In this document: one piece after another, positions 58,109 through 64,000 of the stretch
Layout: each line of letters starts with the position of its first letter
Position numbering within the stretch: position 1 is the stretch's first letter
Source: Deroplatys truncata
Taxonomy: Eukaryota > Arthropoda > Insecta > Mantodea > Mantidae
DNA: 64,000 bases
Direction of reading: 5' to 3'
NCBI GenBank assembly: GCA_030765065.1
Contig: CM060979.1
Location: forward strand, 103,714,350 to 103,778,349
Notes under the pieces: generated by a model
Database searches by the model: none
What the model saw: the letters and a program-made list of their open reading frames with translations, nothing else
Told to the model about the DNA's origin: nothing
Position numbers and translations under genes: made by a program

Positions 58109-58222
58109 CTTGTCATTTTTTTGTTCCTTAATTGCTTTGCTTTCGTTTAGATATTGCCCGTAAGACAGTATTGAGTCAAACACATTTTCGAACAATTCGT
58201 TAAGGTCAGTCGAGTTGTCCAT
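58109..58222 (-). CDS. Candidate first coding exon, unidentified protein
   Basis: The minus-strand ATG at 58222 has a good context (gggaaATGG). It opens 38 codons, MDNSTDLNELFENVFDSILS then YGQYLNESKAIKEQKNDK, and the frame meets a donor (aag followed by gtaatt) in phase 0 at 58109. The peptide is acidic and amphipathic, unlike chance AT-rich ORFs. The candidate exon at 55338-55072 on the same strand also starts in phase 0 and begins with a hydrophobic stretch, so the two could be joined across a 2.8-kb intron containing the solo LTR. That join is inference. No family was recognised. Confidence 0.35.
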
Positions 58223-58360
58223 TTCCCAGTGGCGGCCGCTGAAGTATTCTATTGGCGGTGAAAAAAAAAAGTGAAAACAAATCCCTCAAATAATATGTTT
58301 GCTAGGTTCGTGCAGTGGCATCGAACGTATTGGGCAATAGGCAAGAAATTATTGTACTTT

Positions 58361-58630
58361 TCATTTTAGACCATATATGCCAATATCAGTTATTCCGGTC
58401 TTATACAAATGGATATCTCCCCCAAATAACGCGTAGAGAAACCGAAAAAAGAGCAATGTTTTCCACACAGACACAAATCCATTTATTCTTCTGGTAAATT
58501 TCCAGATTGCATTAAGATATCGATTTTTGTTTGCTGCCGCAGATTCAGATTTGGAAGTGACCTCCCCAATGTTTTCACTGAGAGTCCTGTTGCTAAATGG
58601 AGTTTTTAATAATTCACTTGCTTTGTTCAT
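58361..58630 (-). CDS. Candidate coding segment, unidentified
   Basis: The minus-strand ATG at 58630 opens a 90-codon frame, MNKASELLKTPFSNRTLSEN then IGEVTSKSESAAANKNRYLN. The first 44 residues (Ser/Lys/Asn-rich, hydrophilic) look more like coding sequence than the hydrophobic remainder, so an exon may end near 58500, but I see no strong donor there. It lies upstream of the candidate exon at 58222, though that exon has its own ATG. No family was recognised, and it may be chance. Confidence 0.25.
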   Translation of the reverse strand: MNKASELLKTPFSNRTLSENIGEVTSKSESAAANKNRYLNAIWKFTRRINGFVSVWKTLLFFRFLYALFGGDIHLYKTGITDIGIYGLK

Positions 58631-58985
58631 GTTATAACTTTCACACACAACTCAATATTCACTTAAAGAAAACACTCTACACTTCACGGTGAACTACAAC
58701 GAATTGGACAGATAAACTTGAGAGTTATTTTGAAAACAGGTGCTCAACACATGGTGAATACGTTAGGTTTTTGTTTTGTGGTGGATAAGATACCACGTAT
58801 TCAATCATAACCAATAACCCTGCTGTTATAAAATATACAAATATTGAAACAATGTCTCTTAGTTTCAAAGCTTAACGACATAATTATATTCAGAACCACA
58901 CATTTTTATTTATAAGGATATTTTGATGTATTATTTCTACATTCGATGTAATTAAGCGTTAATCTGCACTTCCATTAACATGCAG

Positions 58986-59044
58986 GAAGATGGTAACACT
59001 GCAGTAAAGGAAGATAGCGTGGACTGTGTATTCTACCATTGTCG
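58986..59044 (+). CDS. Candidate short exon, unidentified
   Basis: This is an open segment, EDGNTAVKEDSVDCVFYHC, between an acceptor-like tccattaacatgcag and a donor-like tcg/gtaggt at 59045. Alternatively it starts at the ATG at 58980, giving MQEDGNTAVKEDSV. It lies at the edge of a CpG-richer block (58980-59300). Only 59 bp long, so chance is a serious alternative. Confidence 0.22.
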
Positions 59045-60981
59045 GTAGGTTCTGTGCGGGTGCAACGTAAGTTCTGCGCCAAAGCAATCTTGGCTCCACC
59101 TCTCCAAGAACCATGCAGAAACGTACGCCCTAGCCTTATACAATGTGCTTATTAGCGTACACGGTGTCAATTTGGAATTGGCAGGACCCTCTAGAAATAA
59201 CGGACCTGACACTGGGTTCGAGATTGAGAAAAATGGCGGTGGTAGTTGGTGTTGATCCCTGAGGTGTTTACGCTCGCTAACTGCTGTGCTGTGTTTCCGA
59301 TGCCTGTGATTTATAGTATTTTAGTAACTGCGACAGTTTGTAATCACATTAGCGAAGCAATAGTATTTGAAAATCTTTATTTGAGCAATTTGGGAAACGG
59401 GAATAATCCCAGTCATGCGTTTTCAATGCCGTGTGCTTTCCAAGTGTTACTTATGTTTACTAATATATTACATGTAGATTGTGGCTACATTAAATGTAAA
59501 GTATAATTATAGTTTTTAATTTATCTACTTGAGAATATAGTTTGTGTCACGGTTACTGTGGTGAAATAAAGAAATTGTTACAGTTTGGACGTTATAGTTG
59601 TAAATATACTTAACCTAAAACATTACAACGCCATTATGTTTCCGGATGTAAATCGAGCTTTGATTATAATGAATAGAGGTGCAAATAATTGTGATAAATA
59701 TTTTAAAAAATGCTATATATACAGTGTTAATTTGAGTTATAAAATATATTAAATTATGTATATTTGTGATATACAATAAAACGATTATGAGTATTTGAGT
59801 GTATAGTGAGTCCAAGTTATTCTCATATACCGTAGTATTTCCATTCATATTTCCAAAATATAAAGATTTAAAAGAAAACGGTTAATATACATAAATCGTA
59901 AACACTTTATGCCTTCGAAGGATTCACCTGTATGCATACATCGTTGTTTCAGACTTAGTTATAAGAAAGGATAAATTCTGTTACGGTGGTTCTTTTATAG
60001 GTTCCAAGAAAGTGGTTAAACTGCAGAATGGTGCATTTCTGACAGTTTGTTTTAATTCAGCCATCGTATTTATGTTGTTGCATGCAATACTGTAAACTGC
60101 ATGAATGTTGTTTTACAATGCTTTTTAAGGTTATGTATTTTTTCATATATTTCACTTGCAGTGCTGGTTTAAGACTACTTATTTGTTATATTTCAGTCTG
60201 TTAGTGTGGACACACTGCAAAAACTAGTAAAGGATGCTATAAGTTGCTAAGTGGTATAGTTTTGAATAATTATTGCAAACTTATAAATGAAAAGCTTTCA
60301 GTGAAAGCAAAAGTAACCCTAAAGCTTCTAAATTTAATAACTAATTACTGTAAACAACGTCATTTCGTGTCATCCAGTGTATATTTTGTGCATATAATAT
60401 TGTGTACAGTGTGATTAACGGTGTAAATAGTGACACGTAATTTTGAGTGAACTCAATCAGTGTCAATCTCAATATCAAATCATGCAAGTATTACAGTGTT
60501 TGCAGTTTATAAAACTATGTCCTTTGTAATTTAAATAAGTAGCGGTAAGTTTAGAAATGCTGTTAAGTTCTAGCATATAAAACTGTAGACTGCATGAATG
60601 TTGTTTGAAGTTACATATTTCATTTAATGTTAAAATGCATTTTGTTTACTTAAAAGACAGCGTTTTTGTGCACAACAGCATATATATACACAAAAGAAAT
60701 GTCACTGCACCACATTAATTGTATTTTACTGTGGAGAAGTCATAACTTGTAGACAAGAAGTGATTAAAGCATTTCCCAAATTCCCACCACATACGGCCGC
60801 CATTTTGAATGTCATTGTCAGGTCCGTTATCCAGAGGGTCCTGGAATTGGCTCCAAGCTTCAGAAAGCTACCGGAAGAGTGCGCGCCGCTCAACATGCCT
60901 GTTCAAATGAGTGAATACTACTCTGAAACAATGCCTTATGCGCAGTTCCTACACATTTATCTTTCTTTTCTTTTGGCACAG
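59045..60981. other. Unannotated DNA with a short direct repeat
   Basis: The block 59045-59300 is richer in CpG than its surroundings and could be a promoter-proximal region. A 26-bp near-identical word (actgtaaactgcatgaatgt, continuing tgttt) occurs near 60091 and again near 60583. No gene was identified. Confidence 0.4.
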
Positions 60982-61094
60982 CGGCACTACCCCAGAAGCC
61001 ACCGCTGCCATTTCCAAAACTGCCCACTTTTATTGACGTCCTCTACAGCATTTCAGCTCTAGCTCAATTTACACTTTTGAGTAGACTTGAGTAA
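60982..61094 (+). CDS. Candidate terminal exon, unidentified
   Basis: A strong pyrimidine tract (ctttcttttcttttggcacag) ends at 60981. The frame behind it reads ALPQKPPLPFPKLPTFIDVL then YSISALAQFTLLSRLE and stops at 61094. The proline-rich start is not typical of random AT-rich ORFs. A competing frame across the same bases stops a little earlier. It could belong to an unrecognised repeat. No homology is known to me. Confidence 0.25.
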
Positions 61095-61289
61095 TTTTGG
61101 GATTGGGCGACTCAGTTATGCATAACACAAAAGAGCTACTAATGAATGGATTATCACAGAGAAGTCGAGATACAAGTTCGGGAAAAATCAATCATTGTAT
61201 CAACATAATCTTTTTAAACTAAACTAAATCAATTACACAAACATAAGTAATCTTAACCTATCAAGATAATCCTTTTGGATCAGGCATTT
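61095..61289. other. Unannotated DNA
   Basis: No feature is recognised. Confidence 0.5.
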
Positions 61290-61519
61290 TACTGATTATT
61301 CATTCATTCCAATCAGATCCTCACGTCTTCCATTCTCCTTACGCTTTTTTTTAATTGCTATCATTTTTTTAATCTTTGATGTAGAAATCGCTCTAATTTT
61401 ACCAATAACCACTATCCCACTAAAATCAAATGTACTATCTTGAATATTCACAAGAATCACATTCTTATTAATTTTAATCCTATTATTTTTACATAAAACA
61501 GAATCAAACTGTATCTTAA
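61290..61519 (+). pseudogene. nad3: NUMT: 3' part of mitochondrial ND3
   Basis: In mitochondria ND3 is a membrane subunit of respiratory complex I. With the invertebrate mitochondrial code the plus strand reads [20 protein letters not shown], then [20 protein letters not shown] and SWIFTRITFLLILILL. The Trp in SWIFTR is TGA (about 61440), a stop in the nuclear code. The block [20 protein letters not shown] is the signature of insect ND3. Upstream, the expected F-D-P context is partly altered (FIPIRSSR). Near the end one extra base disrupts the usual H-E-W-N motif (cataaaacagaatcaaac), and TAA follows in the corrected frame at 61517-61519. The first half of the gene is missing. It is a nuclear insertion and not expressed as protein. 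Confidence 0.85.
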
Positions 61520-61665
61520 AATATCAAAACTTTTTGTGCATCATACACTATAATGTAGAAAAGTAAGCTAAATTAATTTTTTTAATATTTATGATACAAT
61601 AACTAAAATTTTTAATTAAATCTTTCAAATTCAAGAAAAAAAAATTATTATTAATTTTGAAATAC
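61520..61665 (+). other. Possible continuation of the NUMT
   Basis: Very AT-rich DNA follows the ND3 stop. In insect mitochondria a tRNA cluster lies here. I could not fold a convincing mitochondrial tRNA, so the right end of the NUMT remains open. Confidence 0.3.
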
Positions 61666-62039
61666 CGGGGCTACAGCTTATGGGAAAGTAATATTTTAAT
61701 GTCGACAGAATGCTAATGGCAGCGAATATGATCCTCGGTGTGGTATATTTGTTACACGTTTTGTGGCACCGCTATTTCATTAAAGCTACTAGCAATAAGC
61801 GGCTTAAACGCGATGCAACTCAAATAGATGGACTTGTGTACCGCATTATAATCATTCGCTACTGGCTGGGCATGGTAGGGTTATTTTCATCATTCTGCAA
61901 GCGAAAGCTGGTCTAATGTCGCTGAATATACTAATAACTTCCAAGGATAATTTGTTCCCTTGCCATATCGTTAGATACCCAAGGTACGTTATTCGGTAAA
62001 AGCTAAAATTCCGTGCCCAGATTCATAACTTAACTCCAA
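61666..62039. other. Unannotated DNA with a 60-codon ORF
   Basis: The frame AANMILGVVYLLHVLWHRYF at about 61715-61916 continues with KRLKRDATQIDGLVYRIIII. It looks somewhat protein-like, but I do not recognise it and it lacks a standard ATG near its upstream edge beyond 61710. Confidence 0.3.
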
Positions 62040-62215
62040 TCAGAGCGTCGAGTTGGCTTAGTGGTTTGGTTCATGGCTCTCGTACTGCCTGCTGTGGACC
62101 TCTGACCATTCCACCTCTGAAGTATCCCTCATTCCATCGTCATCCTACATTCAGAGATAACCGATATTGCCCGCTGGCTGGAACGAGGTTCCCCCGAAGG
62201 GCCTAGACCAGAGGT
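62040..62215 (+). mobile_element. Probable SINE-like sequence
   Basis: An A-box-like ttggcttagtggtttggttc is followed by a tRNA-like segment. The B-box equivalent is weak (ctgaccattccacctctg). The GC content is above that of the flanks. This is a tentative call from layout only. Confidence 0.35.
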
Positions 62216-63454
62216 AGCTAACCTGTTTCGAGCTTGGGCTAGGAGAATTGTTTTGAAATGCAAAATGACTTTATGAATAAATTGCATATTACTCTTTTCA
62301 GATTCGAAAGAGGAAGAGTTTGCAAGAGTAAACATGTTCACTTTGAATCTTAAACTACGTTCAAAAAGTATTGATGCGGTCCCTGCCCTAGACCACTTGA
62401 GAAGCGTTGGAAACAAAAATAACAATAACTTCACTCAGAATAAAAAGATGAAGTTTTCTGTGTACTTCTGCATGTGATTCATTGAAAGCATAGCAAGAAA
62501 ACCAATGTTAGTATCAACATCATTTGTATCCAGCCGGTGTTATTACAATAGTCTATTTCAGCCAGAATGCTAGCTGACTGGCTGATTCTTTAACATTAAA
62601 TTGCAGCGTATTTATTTTATAATGCATGAAAGCATCATTTTCTTTTTTGACTGGTCATGCATTGGACCCATGTAATTCCTTCGAAGAGTCTTTTTCGGAG
62701 GTGGATAGCAATGTTTACCATATACAGTGGAATTTAAATAAGAAGAAACTTGTAACAATTCATTCGCAGCAGGGAAGTAGTAGAACAGCGTTGCCGGGTT
62801 GTATTAGAAAGCCGGTAAGCTGTAATATGAAGGCACGTGCTACGGTGTATTATACAGCAACATACTACCACTCAAAGTTCAGGTTGTTGGCGAAGGGAAA
62901 GGAGGGTGACAGAATCTTACTGGCTACAGCAATAGCAATAGGAGAGGAAACGTGCCTCTCCAGTAACAAGTCGCTTCTTGTTTTACGTAAACTGTAGTAA
63001 ATTATTATAAAATTAACTAGAAAGCTGACGCGGCTTTCGCTAGAAGGGTTATATTATTTTTACATGAATTTCAGTCTCGAATACCACGTGTATTAGCTTA
63101 AATGAACTGTTATTGGCAACGAAATCGGACCTAAGACACTGCAGTTTAGCAGGATGAAACTCTTGATTAAAAAGACTTATCTACTCAATGTAGTTTATTT
63201 TTATATACAGGATGGACCATTTAAGCTGAGGCTGTACAATATCTCCAAAACTAAACGTTCTAGAAAGAAATGTATTTAATAAAAGTTGCTTAATACTATG
63301 GGGGAAGTGTTTAACAGGTAGTTCTTAACTGCAGAAATATACTTTGTGTTGTTAAGAGCTATGGATGTCATTTGGTTTTTTGTAATTGTTTCTGTCTGGT
63401 GTAGCAAGTCACTGAAAGTAAAAAAAAAAGTTGTGACTTTGCATTTCAAATGTA
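62216..63454. other. Unannotated DNA
   Basis: A 123-codon plus-strand ORF spans 62626-62997 and starts at ATG (MKASFSFLTGHALDPCNSFE). It is the longest ATG-type ORF in this end of the window, but I recognise no motif. It might be chance or an exon. Confidence 0.35.
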
Positions 63455-63882
63455 TAATAAAGTATTGAAAAACTCAAACCAATAACAACGAATATCTCAG
63501 GAATTGCTAATTCCACAAAAGTATTTGACATGAACTGTGTGTTTTAACAAGATCAACATTTTTTCTTATTAGCTTTTGTATATCTCTTATGATTTACCGA
63601 CTACACAAAATTATACAACATGCATTAAAAATTAAAGAGGAAGAGGCTATTCGCACAAAATTCAGGATATTAACTTTATTAGTCATGCGAATATCTCAAA
63701 CATATGGATTGTATCAAAATCGTTAGAGCCATTTCTGAGAAAATAAAAAATAACGAAACATCTTCCATTTAAAGAAGTTTGGAGTAGGGGGATTTTCATG
63801 AATAAGCTAAACCTAATTATCAAGTTTTGGAGTTATGCTGTTCACAGATACACGCAGGCACTTTATTCTAAAAATGCCTTTT
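63455..63882 (+). repeat. R880 repeat, right-half fragment interrupted by another copy
   Basis: It reads agtattgaaaaactcaaacc, atctcttatgatttaccga, caaaatcgttagagccattt and ttggagttatgctgttcaca to gcctttttatatttatc. It is then cut by a T-rich tract and the start of an inverted copy. Confidence 0.82.
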
Positions 63883-63910
63883 TATATTTATCTTTTTTTT
63901 TCTTTCTTTC

Positions 63911-64000
63911 TTTTTACTTTCTCTACTACGTACAGTAAGTAGGGGAAGTATTGCATTCCACCCAAAAATTCGATACCGAGATATCACCGGAAATACATGT
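63911..64000 (-). repeat. R880 repeat, right end, continuing beyond the window
   Basis: The right-end signature on the minus strand is tttttactttctctactacg, followed by the expected cattccacccaaaaattcga and accggaaatacatgt up to the window edge. Confidence 0.88.

Overview
This window is nuclear DNA from an arthropod, most likely an insect with a large, repeat-rich genome. No complete protein-coding gene was found. The long AT-rich stretches contain only short chance ORFs. Almost every recognisable feature is a mobile element or a remnant of one. Insect-type mariner and Tc1/mariner elements, tRNA-derived SINEs with Pol III A/B boxes, non-LTR retrotransposon tails, solo LTRs, long microsatellites and a nuclear copy of mitochondrial ND3 all fit this origin. 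The species cannot be fixed from the sequence alone.

Layout. (i) The dominant family, here called R880, is a non-coding interspersed repeat of about 0.8-0.9 kb. It has at least 19 pieces from position 1 to 64000, in both orientations and at least two subfamilies. The best copies are 15897-16781, 32384-33287 and 40022-40928. (ii) Mariner-type DNA transposons: a full-length but broken element (8735-10030), two internally deleted elements abutting at one shared TA (18522-19403 and 19406-20015), a C-terminal fragment (27820-28140) and a 640-bp Tc1/mariner deletion derivative nested in an R880 copy (34084-34723). (iii) tRNA-derived SINEs: a long family of about 460-550 bp (3788, 16840, 22310, 23637, 28733, 29939, 31199), a short family (10890, 17880, 27418, 39693, 50374) and a few unrelated ones. 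(iv) Non-LTR retrotransposon 3' ends at 37154-37990 and 43975-44345. (v) Two solo LTRs of one family in opposite orientation (53141-54067 and 55394-56505), each with a 4-bp target duplication. (vi) A TA-flanked palindromic MITE (56739-56944). (vii) A NUMT carrying the 3' part of mitochondrial ND3 (about 61290-61519), with a TGA codon where mitochondria encode Trp.

The only hints of host genes are short exon-like segments with plausible splice sites between 55.07 and 61.1 kb, on both strands. None was recognised by family, and they remain candidates. I did not see a new multi-gene system. The most interesting content is the R880 family, with a CA microsatellite embedded at a fixed internal position, and the nested insertions whose order can be read directly from the sequence.
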